DNA of 64,000 bases from Dermatemys mawii (Eukaryota; Chordata; Testudines; Dermatemydidae): positions 18,832,291 through 18,896,290 of the forward strand of contig ML677334.1 in the NCBI GenBank assembly GCA_007922305.1, written 5' to 3'. How positions within the stretch are numbered: the stretch's first letter is position 1; the number at the start of each line of letters is the position of its first letter. This document shows positions 34,546-46,966 of this stretch, piece after piece. Below the pieces are notes generated by a model. It worked only from the letters and a program-made list of their open reading frames with translations, was not told the DNA's origin and did not search any database. A program made the position numbers and the translations under genes.

Positions 34546-37169
34546 CTTTGATATCCTCCAAGGGAAGATCATAGAAGATGTGCTTCAGCTCATAGACCTC
34601 TCCATCTTCTTTGAACTCCAGATATCCTTTGATTTAGTGGGTCTGAGGTGCCTGTTTAGTTATAACATAGCGTTCGTTTTTAGCATCCACAACACCTGGT
34701 TGAAAAACAGAAAAATCAGTGCATCAATACATGCTGAAAAATACCACTCCCAATTTAAGAGCAGTAAGATATTTACCAACTTCTGCCTGTGTTTTCCAGC
34801 AAACCTTTAATGGCATCCTCCTCAAATTCCTACAAAAATTAAACAAAACATATTTTTTATTCTCAATTGGCAAACAGAGCTTAGGAATGTGATGCACTAG
34901 TTTTCATTCAAATTCGTTTTCTATTTTTAAACTATTACAATATCAGATTTGTGGAGAAACTTCCATTTTGTCTATTTGACCATAAGCTCCTGAGAATTTG
35001 TCTATGAAACGAAGTTCCCCCCGACCAGGACAGAAATTGCTTCTGAATATACTGGTGGTAGTATAGATCTTGGTCACGTTGGTAGGAATTTTCTTGACTG
35101 AGTTGAGCACTACAGAGATCGGCAGATAATCAGTTCATGTCTCACTAGCAGATGCTTCTGTGAAAATGGAGAATTCCTATGAGTGCTAGGGTTGGTGGAG
35201 AAACTGTCAGAAAATGTCTAACCTTCCTCTGTGCATCTGGGTTCTCATAACCTCAGTTCCAAATGCTTTCTCATTTGTTGGTAGTGGCCAGATTTTTAGT
35301 CCTTTTATGTCTGATTTTTTTTCTACACATTTTTGGTCTGGTCATTGGTCAGCTTCAAGTTAAACTATAGATCCACACAATGCAAAACATTTTAGTATGA
35401 ATATAATATGGGCAAATACAAAAGAAATTAAGCATATTAGTTTTCGAAAATATAAACTATCAGCCCAATATAGCACAAACTGGCACCTATAGATGTGATC
35501 AGAAGGTGACTAAGAAAGATGTAGTCTGGCGACCGGGTTTCAGAAAGACTGATTTTTCCAGGGGGAAATTAGGCAGTAGGAGTTGATGGTAGTATAGTTG
35601 GAGCCTAAAATGGTCACTGGATCTAGTATAAATTTGTAGTGTGGATTGTATGTAGCAATGTCTCATTGGATTTCCCGTTGGTTTGAAAGTAGGCTAACAG
35701 TGGACAGGTTCAAGGACAGTCGAACAATGTTTCACTCCCCCCATCCCCCTCTTGTTGTGGGAAAGCTATGGCAAAGATTCCTTGAGGGGGCAGTAAGGAT
35801 TGCAATCGTTCTTAGCGGGTGAGGTTCAAGAGGTAAGGGATGGCTGCCCAAAATACTACTCGTCCTAAAAAGATCCATTGTTCCTGAGGAGTGCATCCAG
35901 CAAGGAAGGCCTTGACTGCTGAGAGAGAGAGAGAGGGTCCCCAAGGTAAATCAGTACCTTTCTAAACTAAGGCCATATTTTAAATACGACTGTCAGGGAG
36001 CCTGGTTACACTTCAGTTCCATATACCTACTTACAAACTTAGTTCCAAGTCTTTCACTTGGTCATGTATTAAGTCTACTCTGTTCTGTGCTACAGACCGG
36101 AACTGTGATTAACTGATTGGAGACAACTGAGTTGTAATCAGGTTCACTGATGTTTGATTCTAGACAGGCCATTAATCCATTAATCTTTATATAAGGGCCA
36201 GACAGCATTCAGAATGGTGGGTGTCATACAGTAACTCTTTCACATGTGGGCTCTTAGTACTCTAGTACTATGCAGAGTGTTTCAATGTTCCTGCTTTTGA
36301 GTTAGTAGCAACAATCAAGCCTGTGTGAATTCACACATACATGAAGCGCTCTGATCAAGTCCATGCCTGTTAGGATGAAGGACAAAGGCTCCTGGCCAGA
36401 CTTGGGTGTAAAAGATGCTTTTGACAGCTGTTCTGTTGGAGCATGTAGCATCAGTGGTGAGTCTAGGATTGTACAGCTGTATACTGTGACAGATGTTGAG
36501 GGTGGGATCTCTGTTGAGGGTGATTGATTATATGTGAACTAGTTCTTCAGAATATGTTCCTCTTTCATGTCTGGGTTTAGCTTCATCCGGGTGCTGCTTC
36601 CACACCAGGGCTGGGTAACTGGAAAATATTTGATGTAAAAAAAGATACTGCTAGCACTTAATATATGCCACTTGCGTGCACCACTGAATCACACCGTAAC
36701 ACTCCCCATTAGTTCCTGGTGCTGCATATGCTCACATGCTCAGTAGTGCTTGTATCAGGAAGGGGAGGGAGGAGTAACAAGTTGAATGATACCCAAACCT
36801 ACACACACATAATTTAACATAGCTTTATCTTCTTCCCCTTCTCTTCCTATTTCATTACCTGAAGGTGATAACTGAAACAAATACTCTGGATACAGGAAGG
36901 TGGTTTCATCAGAGGATTAGGGAATAAGTGAGGGACAGGAGAAGAGGAGGTAGGTAAGATGGCAAGAGCTAAGGAAGAAATTAGAGGATCTGGATAGTGT
37001 ACTTTTGGCAGTGCATTGGTGGGATGATTCAGAGGGGGATTGGAATGTACTTTCCCCACTCCTTGCTCAATTAGAACGGTCAGGCCAGAATTGGTTGGTT
37101 CTGCAAGATTGGTATCAATTTAGTATTTATTTTCCCTGATTTTTCACTTTGTATGGAACTTGTTTTCAT

Positions 37170-37385
37170 TTCACTTCTGTGCTCTAGGGCCTTGGGCCCT
37201 TTAAACCGCTGCCGGAGCCCCCAGCTGCTGCTGCTGCTACCCTGCTCGGGAGGGAGCGGAGGGCACTTACTAGTAGAGGGCGGGCCGGGGCTGGCTCTGA
37301 CCTCCCAGCCCTGCCCCTTCTGCCTGAGGCCCCGCCCCTTCTGGGGGCCAGAGCTGGCGGCAGCCCAGCCCTGTACTGCTAAGTT
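37170..37385. repeat. GC-rich repeat fragment
   Basis: A sharply bounded GC-rich block beginning gggccttgggccctttaaac and containing ctgctgctgctgct and two cccgcccctt-type motifs, inside AT-rich intron. It resembles the filler of the hAT elements in this window but has no recognisable ends. Open frames through it on both strands are compositional. Confidence 0.4.
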
Positions 37386-38608
37386 CCCATTTCTACTTTC
37401 ACCCTGATGTTCATATACTGAGAGCATTTTTTACAGATACTTAAAATGAAGTTTCCTTTTCCAGCTTGTATCTTCTGAGATCTTAATACTTGGTGTTCAT
37501 ATTGGCTGGATTCTTTTGATCTCCGTTTAATTTGTGCAGTTTTTTTTGCAGCTATACCACCTCTGGCTGAATATCTCACTGTTTGCAAGCTAAACAGGAT
37601 TGCTTGAATTTAAATTTCCTGTCTTTTTTTTTTATTGGAGAGTCTCTTTTACTGTGCTATTTTAAACCATTCTGAACTATATCTGTACATTTCTAAAGTG
37701 CTACCATGTTATGTTCCATTGGTAGCGGCATTGTGAAGTTTATAAAATGTTTCAGAATATTTTGGGGAGAAAAGGGTACTATGCAAATTTGAGGGTTCTT
37801 TTACCCAAATTTATTTCTTGAATACAATACAGCTAGATACCAATACAAATATTTTGGAATCTCTTAATTATTTTTCCTAACAGAGGATTGTTGTAAGTAG
37901 ATTTTCAAGATGAAATCACTCTTTTAGTTAAAGTAGTTTAACACTTACGTAATCTGTCCACAGGTTGAGAAATCTCCTTCAGCAGAATTAGTAAAGCCCT
38001 ACCATGATTGTATGTGTTCTCTGGGATAATTCGATATTTTGCCTAGGTGTGTGGTTGAAAAAAAATAAGTGACCCTTTATCAAGGATATCAGCTTAATAC
38101 CCTATAAAACTGAAGGTGACTTGTTCCAAGCAGAGCTGAATGTTTATTACCCCAGAGGAAACTTAATACTTTGTCTAAGCTACAGAATTCCTGTCTCTCT
38201 GCCAGTGCCTTAAGTTTTATTTTTTATCTCTGTAATTTTTTGTTAGTTCAGATTTCCTCACTATTGTATTCTAGTATGTATGAGGGTTGTGGAGTCAAGT
38301 TCTTATGTTGATGCTGTACTTTTTCACGTGCTTGTGTGTGTGGGTGGAGTCTGAAGGAAAAACAATTAAGTTTGGACGAGGCTTTCATAGTTGACATTCT
38401 TGTTCCAGCTGATAGTGATATGAGTGGGATGTCTGCAGGCACATGGAACGGTTTTTGAATATAGGCACTGGAAAGATGGCAATACTTGTATCTAAGTAAA
38501 TTCCCAGCACTGCGGCCTCAGAGGGCTTTATGGAACATGAAACAAATCTAAGGCGGTAGCTGGCAGTGCCAAACCCACCTGGAGGTATGAGGATGAATTC
38601 TAATGATT

Positions 38609-38893
38609 CAAGCTACGTCTACACTGCCATTTACATCAGTAATAGCTTATGTCGCTCAGGGGTGTGAATAAGCCCACCCCACTGAGCGACATAAGTTACA
38701 CTGGCCTAAGCGCCAGTATGGACAGCACGATTGTGACGGTGGGGAGAGCTTCTCCTGCAGACATAGCTACCACCTCTCGTTGGGGGTGGATTGATTAAGT
38801 TGACGGGAAAGCTCTTTCCTGTTGGCTTACGGTGGCTACACAAGAAAGCTTACAACGGCGCAGCTGCAAGCTCTCTAGTGTAGCTATAGCCTC
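38609..38893. mobile_element. MITE with internal hairpin
   Basis: The ends aagctacgtctacactg and ctagtgtagctatagcct are imperfect inverted copies. Inside, a perfect 14-bp stem (CTTATGTCGCTCAG at 38646-38659, CTGAGCGACATAAG at 38682-38695) is extended by imperfect pairs. Other stretches resemble the widespread non-autonomous DNA elements of reptiles. Confidence 0.65.
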
Positions 38894-41010
38894 AGGATAG
38901 CCTTGGCTAGGCCCAGTCAGTTAAATCAGCATGATGGAAATTTATCTGTGGACACTTATCAATTTATTTTATGTACAACTAGTTTAGAGTTAATGTTTTA
39001 CATTATTCCAAATCATCCTTTCATTAAGCCCTCGGCTCTGAGGATATCGTCCTTTTACGTATAGGTATGTGGTTGAGAATTGCTGGCAGAGTATTCGTTT
39101 TTATAAATCCTTCAGTGTCCCAAAAGTCAGTATCAGTCTGGAATGACTGCTTCTAAAGAAGAATGTTAATGAGCAGTGATGATCTAAGTTATAGGTGTGG
39201 GGTGGGGAAATGAAAAATATAGGATCTGATATTCTAACCACAAACGTGGAAACTGTAGCTATGTGAATTCGGGTTAAAAAAAACCCCCAAACCTGTTACA
39301 CCAAGGAAAGGAAAGGAGGATAGAACAAATGAGCATAGATTTGAGGATCCCAATCTTGAGCTGGAGGGAAGGACTGTGCCAGCATTCTGCTTGGTATAGA
39401 GGAGCCCAGGCTGTGAAATCCCTGGGCAGTGTAAATTTTAAGTCAGAATTTTCCACACAACAGAAATTCCAGTTTCAACCAGCTCTACTGCCTTAGAATT
39501 GCTGCGTGCAAATAGCTTAACCTTTCTGCATTAGGGTTTCTGTTACTTTGTGTTTGAACGTATGCAGTAATAGACACACCTGTGCAAGGCTCTGAGTGCC
39601 CCTGTTGTAAATTACAAGAAGTGAAGTAAAATAGTTGGTTATCCCTTTAAGCCAGCAGAACTTGGTCCCCAAGAAAACACTATTCCTCTCCATAGCACAA
39701 GTCAAATTCACGTGAAACCCCATCCCCTGCTGCAGGCCCTGCAAATGTGTGAGCCTGGCATTGTGCTCTGAAAGTCACCAGAACGGTTTTGGACGAGATG
39801 GAGGGCCAAGACCCTTTCCACAAGAAAGAGACCTCTCTTCCAAGGGGTTCAAGCTTGAGTAGCTCTACTGATTGCAACTGTACTAGTGCAGCACAGGAAG
39901 TAGGTAGTTGCTCAGTGGTAAGGCCCAAAACCATTTTTAAAACCGACCATTCAGTAATGGTGGTTGCAGGAATGTTTAGGCTTTGTAAAGGTTGTTAAAT
40001 CACTTACAACCCCTTTAATTTAAGAATTTATTTGATCATACCTGATAAAATATAGTGGAGAAAAGAGAAGACTAAAGGAATGCTGCTACCAACGTAAGTT
40101 ATTACAGTAACTTCTTGGATATTTTAGCATTAGGTGTGCATTCTTGTGATTTATTTAAAATAATTTGGTTCAGTATGCTTATGCTTTGTAATCCATTTTT
40201 GAACAGACTATATTTTTGTTTGCAAAAGGATGAAGTCAAGAGTGGGGGGTGGGGTTGGAGGATTTGTTTAAAAAAACAAAACTTTGCAATTGCAATCTTT
40301 TCCCATCAAGTCATACAACTCCTGTGAATAACAAATGAAACTGTTGATTTAAACTGTGTTTTTCTGTGTTAGTGGACTCCTCTGGAATCTGTGTGAACTA
40401 GTTAACCTCATTTCAGTTCTTCAGCGCTCCTGGAGTTTTTTGTTTTTATGGAATGATTTTTTAATCCTTCAGCATTGTGTGTGACTTTTCTGTGGTGTGT
40501 AAACCCTTATTTTCTGTGGACAAGGTTAAACAGGTTACAGCTGTGAATTCTCTTGGAAATCAGTTTCATTCATTAATAAACCTTAACGTTTGGTATAAAT
40601 CCCCATATCGTTGGATGACTAGAGAAAGATTTATCAATATTTCCTTCCTACCTACCTTATGAAATAAACCAAGCAGTATTGCTTCTCCAGTCAGACACAC
40701 AATTCTTTTTAATTTCTGTTCTGTTCCCTTGTTTTATTGGTACTGACCTGCTTTCTTGTCTACCCAATGAACATTCTTGATCTTCTGTTTCTTGAAAATA
40801 ACTGATTGTTGCAGCTGTCTTTTCATTAGTTGATGAGAACAGCATGGTTTGATCTCAAGAGGCTGGACACCGTACATTTGGAATATACGCACGTGCGCAC
40901 ACCCTCACCCCCCATTTTTCAACAAAGTGTGTTCCTGAAGGCAGTCTCTTTGCAAAGTGAACAGTGGGATAAAAGTTCTTCCATTTCTCTTGTAAAATAT
41001 ATGTGGCATT

Positions 41011-41284
41011 CAGGGTCGGCGGTAGCCATTAGGCAACCTAGGCGGTCGCCTAGGGCACCAGGAGTTGGGGGGCAGCAAATTGGCGGCCTCGGCAGCAATT
41101 CGGCGGCGACCGCTCCTCGGTCATTTGGTTACAATTCGACTGCTCCTCGCAATTTGGCGGCAATTCGGTGGCAGCTCTTCACCATTTCCATTGTTGGCGG
41201 CATTTCAGCGGTGGCTTCTTCGTGGCTTCCCTCCCAGCCCTCCTTTTGCCGCCTAGGGTGGCAGAAAAGCTGGCTCCAGTCCTG
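41011..41284. mobile_element. hAT MITE, 274 bp, TSD GTGGCATT
   Basis: The perfect 8-bp duplication GTGGCATT (41003-41010, 41285-41292) flanks ends CAGGGTCGGCGGTAGCC and GGCTCCAGTCCTG, which are imperfect inverted copies. The interior repeats short ttcggcggc-type motifs. The CAGGG ends link it to the hAT at 9115. Confidence 0.88.
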
Positions 41285-42132
41285 GTGGCATTAAGATATT
41301 TTTCAGATAAGAATTATATCTGTTTGCCAGGTATCCCTTGAGACTACTGTATGCATCAGTCTAGCACTAACAATATTTAAATAAATGAGAGTTCCTTGTC
41401 TACAGATCTAAGTAGGTAAAGCACAGGCAGTGCAACCTTGTCCAAACCAGTGTCAGTTTTATGTCATCCCAAGGCTGCAAAAGCTTTTTGGAGGGCGGGA
41501 GAAGGACTCAGTTTTCCTTCTTATTCAGTCCCTGGCCTCTCATCCAGGACTGCAGAAATAATTAAGAATGCCAACTACTTGGCTATGAGCATTGAGAGGA
41601 GAGGGGGTCTGGGGTAAGATGTACCTATCCATCAAGAACTAGACACACAGGCCACCAAACAAATGTATAATAGTAACTACTGCTTGTTACTATTAGAATC
41701 TGTCAGATTTTAAACAAGGATGTAGAAGTGAAAAGTTTCAGCTCCTAAGCCACCCAGCCTTTATGGCCAGGTACATCTTTACTATTTACCTTGCATGTTT
41801 GTGTAACCAACTTATCCGTGTTATAAACAGATTGTTCCATAATGTGTTTCATACTGTACATTAGACATGCCATCAATGATCCAATGAGTACCAGAAAATG
41901 CTTTATCCATATCACCTCCCAGTGCACAAAGTCTCTCACTACTTAATTTAACAATTTAAATGGAAATGTATTTTACATTTATGAAACTAAACTGTCTTTT
42001 GGCCACTTCCTGCAATTTTCTGTTTCTGAATGTAATATTCTGTAAATTTCCCATGGTGGTGGTGGTTTATAAATGAAGACGGATGAACAGTACAGTAACT
42101 CTCTTAACTGCATGTACAATGTTGTTTTGCAG

Positions 42133-42333
42133 CTTGAGAAACTTGAATGCCTCTGCCAACAAATTGGAAACCCTTCCTCCAGCCACCCTTTCTGAAGAGA
42201 CTAACAGCAGCTTACAGGAACTTTATTTGACCAATAACAACCTCACAGATAAATGTGTGCCCTTGTTAACAGGCCATCCACACCTTAAGATCCTGCATAT
42301 GGCCTACAATCGGTTACAGAGCTTTCCTGCGAG
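42133..42333 (+). CDS. PHLPP1: PHLPP1 exon (LRR)
   Basis: A 201-bp exon between acceptor gttgttttgcag and donor gtaagt. Its first base completes Ser; the frame then reads [20 protein letters not shown] and continues through [18 protein letters not shown] and [14 protein letters not shown] plus two bases. It carries two to three repeats. It follows the 10.3-kb intron and is separated from the next exon by only 451 bp. Confidence 0.95.
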
Positions 42334-42784
42334 GTAAGTAACTTCTTAGAGCTTCTTGTCTCTTTATTACATTGGTTCTCAAACTGGGGGTTGCGACCCC
42401 TCGGGGGGTCACAACACAATTATGTGGTGGGTCGTGAGCTCTGACCTCAGCATGAGGCTGCAAGTTGAGGGCCCCGACCCCTGCATTGGGCTGTGAGTCC
42501 TGACCCCGACAGGAACGCGTGGCTGCGAGCGCTGACCTCAGTGCCAGGCTGGGAGCCCCGACCCCAACAGGAATTTTTAAATTAAGAAATTAACGACACA
42601 AAATAGAACAAGTGAGACTTTGTGATGTAACCTTGTTGACGTGACAAGATAGAAGAGATGGCAGACAGTGATCTCTTTCAACAGTATGGGCCTATGATTA
42701 AAAAAAACACACTGCTAAGCTGAAAATTAAAAAAGAATACATATATAAAAAAAATTCCTTAATCTCCTTTCTTTCTTTTCATAG
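42334..42784 (+). other. PHLPP1 intron, 451 bp, with a hAT fragment
   Basis: About half is occupied by a hAT-like fragment (42372-42575) beginning ggttctcaaactgggggttg. This end type is common in reptile hAT elements; the matching right end is missing. Confidence 0.65.
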
Positions 42785-42947
42785 TAAAATGGCCAAGCTT
42801 GAGGAGTTGGAAGAAATTGATATCAGTGGGAACAAATTGAAAGCCATTCCAACAACCATTATGAACTGTAGACGTATGCATACTGTGATTGCTCACTCCA
42901 ACTGCATTGAAGTCTTCCCAGAAGTCATGCAACTTGTTGAAATAAAG
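42785..42947 (+). CDS. PHLPP1: PHLPP1 exon (LRR)
   Basis: A 163-bp exon between acceptor tcttttcatag and donor gtacgc, ending exactly on a codon boundary. It completes Ser and reads [20 protein letters not shown], then [20 protein letters not shown] and ends VMQLVEIK. The EIDxSGNKLKxIP repeat is typical of the family. This is the last exon before the 13.4-kb intron, the largest one fully inside the window. Confidence 0.95.
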
Positions 42948-44007
42948 GTACGCAATGGATGTGTTTAAAAAAAAAAAAAAGTTTTGAAAGGATTCCAGAT
43001 GCTAGAAATAGCGTGAATAAAATGCCGCGAGAATGACGCGTGCACACACACCCATCTACACAGTCCGTAGTACAGTTGTTTGTAAGCAGGCTGAGTTGTG
43101 TTCTTAAGTTTGTCACAGCGCACATGTAGTAGTCATGTATGTGAATCCCAGACCCATCGTGCTGCCTAAATCTTAGAGTTTTACATTCTGTAGAAATCTG
43201 GGCAACTTACTGATTGGTAGACCACCATGCCAGAAGACATAAGGAATTCACTTTGGAGTGGGCAGCTCCACAGGGCAAAAAGAAAGGACCTGCTAACCAG
43301 GCACTTTTAGCGGGTCCTATCTTTTTTGCAAAATAAGTATTAATTGTCTTCCTGTAATCAGGTTGTATATGTGATGAGTCAATACTTATAATCATGATAG
43401 CTAACCATGTATGGAAATGAACAACATTTAGAGCCAGCCATATCACTAACTGGTTTAAAAATACCTTTAAAAGCAATGGAGCAGGCAAGACTTAAGGGGA
43501 AGTGATAGTATTCCAGAACAGGAAGGATCTGGGGAATTATTTTGCAATCATCAGTCTTGGTAGTATTTTGCAAATTACAGCTTAAAAACATATATCTTAT
43601 GTAGTTTTTGTATAGCTTTGTATAGTTTTTGTGTTGCTTAAAAATAAGCAATACAAACCTGACTTTTCCTAAAGAGGTTCTATCTTTGGAGGCATGCAAC
43701 AACTGAATGTGTTCATGAAACTATTGCTTGCGTCATGTAAACTCAAATTTTGTCTCTTCAGGCCATAACACAGAACTCTAACAGGTCACGTACTAATTAT
43801 CCAAGTAGAAAACATTTAAGGTATAATACTAGGGCTGTCAGTCGCGATGAACTCCAAACAACTTAAAAATTCAATTACAAAAAAATGATTAATCAGTTTT
43901 AATTGCACTGTTAATAATAGAATGCCAGTTGAAATTTATTATAAATATTTTTGGATTTTTTCTACATTTTCAAATGTATTGATTTCAATTACAGCACAGG
44001 ATACAAA

Positions 44008-44721
44008 TTTCAGAGTAATAGCCGTGTTAGTCTGTATCTCGTTTACCTGTACATCTACCAATGTGATATATGCCATCATGTGCCAACAATACCTCTCTGC
44101 CATGTACATTGGCCAAACCGGACAGTCTCTATGCAAAAGAATAAATGGACACAAATCTGACATCAGGAATCAGAATATTCAAAAACCAGTAAGAGAACAT
44201 TTCAATCTTTTTGATCACTCAGTAACAGACTTAAAAGTGGCAATTCTTCAACAAAAAGAATTTCAAAAACAGACTCCACTAAGAAACTGCTGAACTGGAA
44301 TTAATTTTCAAACTGAATACCATTAAATTAGGCTCGAATAAAGACGGAGTGGCTGTGTGGTCATTATACAAACTGAAATCTATTTCCCCATGCTAAGTTT
44401 TCCCCTACTGTTACTCACACCTTGCCAACTGCTTGAAATGGGCCATCCTGATTGTCACTACAAAAGTCTTTTTTTTTTTTTTTCTCCTCTCCTGCTGATA
44501 TCTCACCTTAATTTATTAAGCCACTTAAAGTTGGTATGGGAACTGCCACCTTTTCATATTCTCTCTGTGTGTGTGTGTGTATAAAAATAATTTTCCTGCT
44601 GTATGTTCTTCTCCATGTATCTGATGAAGTGGGTTCCAGCCCACATAAGCTTATGCCCTTTCAAATTGGTTAGTGTAAGGTACTCCTCCTGTAAAAAGAA
44701 TGAGTACTCCTCGTTCTTTTA
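44008..44721 (+). mobile_element. Penelope-like element 3-prime fragment
   Basis: Inserted in the fold-back hAT, flanked by acaggatacaaa (43996-44007) and acagaatacgaa (44722-44733), a 12-bp duplication with two differences. It begins tttcagagtaatagccgtgt and ends with gaagtgggttccagcccaca, cataagcttatgccctttca and a short cctcgttctttt tail, all features of the Penelope-type repeats common in turtles. It contains a GIY-YIG coding remnant. Confidence 0.75.
44030..44293 (+). pseudogene. GIY-YIG endonuclease remnant of a Penelope-like element
   Basis: An open frame of about 87 codons read from the insertion junction contains NVIYAIMCQQ then AMYIGQTGQSLCKRINGHKS, followed by VREHFNLFDHSVTDLKVAIL. 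The IY...YIG...R arrangement is the GIY-YIG nuclease core of Penelope-like retrotransposons. The frame ends soon after QTPLRNC. The reverse transcriptase that should precede it is absent, so this is a 5-prime-truncated dead copy. Confidence 0.8.
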
Positions 44722-45094
44722 ACAGAATACGAAGTGTACAGTGCTCACTTTATACTGTTTTGATTCCATATATTTGCACTGTAAAAAAGGATTTTTCAAT
44801 TCACCTCATACAAATACTGTAGTGCAAGCTCTTTATCGTGAAAGTGCAGTATACAAATGCAGATTTTTTTGTTACGTAATTCACTCAAAAACAAAACAAT
44901 GAAAAACTCTAGCACCTACAAGTCCACTCAGTCCTACATCTTTTTCAGCCAGTTGCTAAGACATACAAGTTTGTTTACATTTACAGAAGATAAAGCTGTC
45001 TGCGTCTTACTTACAATGACACCTGAAAGTTAGAACAGGCATTCACACAGCTATTTTTGTAGCCAGCATTGCAAGGTAAATAAGTTTTACATCT

Positions 45095-45750
45095 GGGGTC
45101 TCAAACTTAATTTACCTTAAGGCCAATGCCAGTCCTCATATCCTCCCAGGAGGCAAATAATGTCACTCATGCTGCCCAAAATTCTGCCCTGCCCCCAAAC
45201 TCCACCCCCACACCTGTCTAAGGCTGTGGGATGGAGTTTGGATGCTGGGGGTGGAGGTGCAGCAGGGGTGCAGGCTCTGGGAGGGAATGCAGGAGCAGGA
45301 AGGGGATGTGTGGGAAGGGAGGTGGAGGTGCAGGCTCTGGGAGGAGTTGGTCGGGGAGTGTGATGCTTCCCTGGGGCTCTAAGGCGGGGCTGGGCTGGGG
45401 GGCCTCTGAGCTGCTGCTGCCCCCAGGCACCGCCCCTGTAGCTTCCCATTGGCCGCAGGGGCAGTGCGCAGAGGCATAGCCCTGTCCCTGGGTGCAGGGA
45501 GGGGCCAGCAGACACATGGAAGAAGCAGACAGATGTCACTCAGCTCTGCTGCACTGCCAGTGGTGAGTGCGGCCCTGGGCCATTGTAAATCACCGAGGGG
45601 TGGGGGGGGGGGGGGCCAGCACCAGGGAATGGCAGGCAGGGCCAAGGGAAAGACCTGGCCCAAAATTGCTGGAGCCCCACAGGCCCCATTGGAGAGGTTC
45701 TTGGACTGCAGATGGCCTGCAGGCCAGGAGTTTGAGACCTCCATTTAACA
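45095..45750. mobile_element. GC-rich hAT-like MITE inside the fold-back element
   Basis: The ends ggggtctcaaactt and agtttgagacctcc are inverted copies, typical of hAT elements. The interior has a repeated gtggaggtgcaggctctggg unit (about 45251 and 45322) and a G-run of about 15 near 45603. I could not define a clean 8-bp duplication because the host sequence between the arms seems to be deleted. Open frames here on both strands are compositional. Confidence 0.65.
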
Positions 45751-46759
45751 TTGTTTTATATTTGAGTGCAATTACATTAAAAAAAAAAAAATCTGTATGT
45801 AGGTTGCATTTTCACGATCGAGATTGCACTACAGTTTTTGTATTAGGTGAACTGAAAAATATGTTTTCTTTTGTTTTTTACAGTGCAAATATTTAATAAA
45901 AATAAAGTGAGCACTGTACATTTTGTATTCTGTGTTGTAATTGAATTCAGTATATTTGAAAATGTAGAAAACACCCACAAATATTTAAATAGTAGTATTC
46001 TATTAACAATGTGATTAAAACTGCGATTAATTGCAATTTTTTTAATCGTTTGACAGTCCTATATAATACACAAATGCCATCATAACACAGAGCAGGTTAA
46101 CTGTGTTTATCTTGAGGCGTAAACAAGGTTGAGAGCAGGTTACTTTTATTGGACCAGAATACTTAATATACTACTTCAAGAAGTGGATTTTTTTTGAGGG
46201 AGTGGGGGTGCTGTAGAATAATATAGTTCTGAGAATAATCTGTATTTTTCAATAAATCTGGTCACTGGAAATATCGTTACTAAGCTGCTGCTTGAGAATG
46301 AGCACATCTAAGGATGAGCTGCTTAGGCTGGTTTTAGCCAGGATATGTAAAACGAAGTTGAGGATTTGGGATACTCCTCCCTCTTTGGAACAATAGCCAG
46401 AGGAAATTGAATGTCGTTTAAAATTAATCTATCTTTTAATTAAAGGAAAGGTTGGGGTGGAGGGGGAACAGACTTTCCATGGGAAACATTTTAGACAAAA
46501 ACTATTCACTTGTGCTTTTTTCTGTTCTTTTTTCTTTTTTTAAAAAAAAGAATAGTGTAAATATGCTGATGGGAAGCAAACCACTTTTCTTGCCTTTCCA
46601 CTCATACTCCGCAAAAGCAGAAAACCCTAAGGAATAATCAGTCCTCAAAGTGGAGCTATTCTTTTGTAGCATCATAAGAGAAAACAGGTTAGCAGGAAAA
46701 TAGGGAAGGGATTTGTTTTTCATTTTGTCAGGAGTTGCTTAGGCCTCATTGTAATAAAG

Positions 46760-46947
46760 CAGGTCTGCACAACATGCAGCCCGAACGGGCTCACTGTGTG
46801 GCATGTGGAGGGTGAGTAGGGGTGGGGCAAGCCAAGTGGTGGGGTGGGGAGAAGTGGATGGGGGCGGGGCGTGGGCGGGGCTTTTTGGCCCGCAGCTGTG
46901 TTTTGCAGTAATATGGCTCTCGCTGCTTTCCGAGTTGTGCAGGACTG
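46760..46947. mobile_element. hAT MITE, 188 bp
   Basis: Flanked by taataaag (46752-46759) and taataagg (46948-46955), one difference in 8 bp. The ends CAGGTCTGCACAAC and GTTGTGCAGGACTG are inverted copies with one difference. Confidence 0.85.
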
Positions 46948-46966
46948 TAATAAGGCAACGACTCAC

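Larger units (their letters stand above)
31824..42132 (+). other. PHLPP1 intron, 10309 bp
   Basis: Holds inverted-repeat MITEs (33990-34226, 38609-38893), a MIR fragment (34405-34545), a GC-rich fragment (37170-37385), a hAT MITE (41011-41284) and a GA microsatellite (35920-35934). I see nothing I can name in 31830-33980, 34550-37165, 37390-38605, 38900-41000 and 41300-42130, apart from scattered A and T runs. Confidence 0.8.
43830..46061. mobile_element. Fold-back hAT element (copy 1), TSD TATAATAC
   Basis: The perfect 8-bp duplication TATAATAC (43822-43829, 46062-46069) flanks ends TAGGGCTGTCA and TGACAGTCCTA. Long subterminal arms are inverted copies: acagtgctcactttatac near 44739 matches ataaagtgagcactgtac near 45901. 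It is interrupted by a Penelope-like element and by a GC-rich MITE. No intact transposase remains. Confidence 0.85.

Noticed and set aside
45117..45744. Several overlapping open frames on both strands
   Set aside because: All lie in the GC-rich MITE inside the fold-back hAT.
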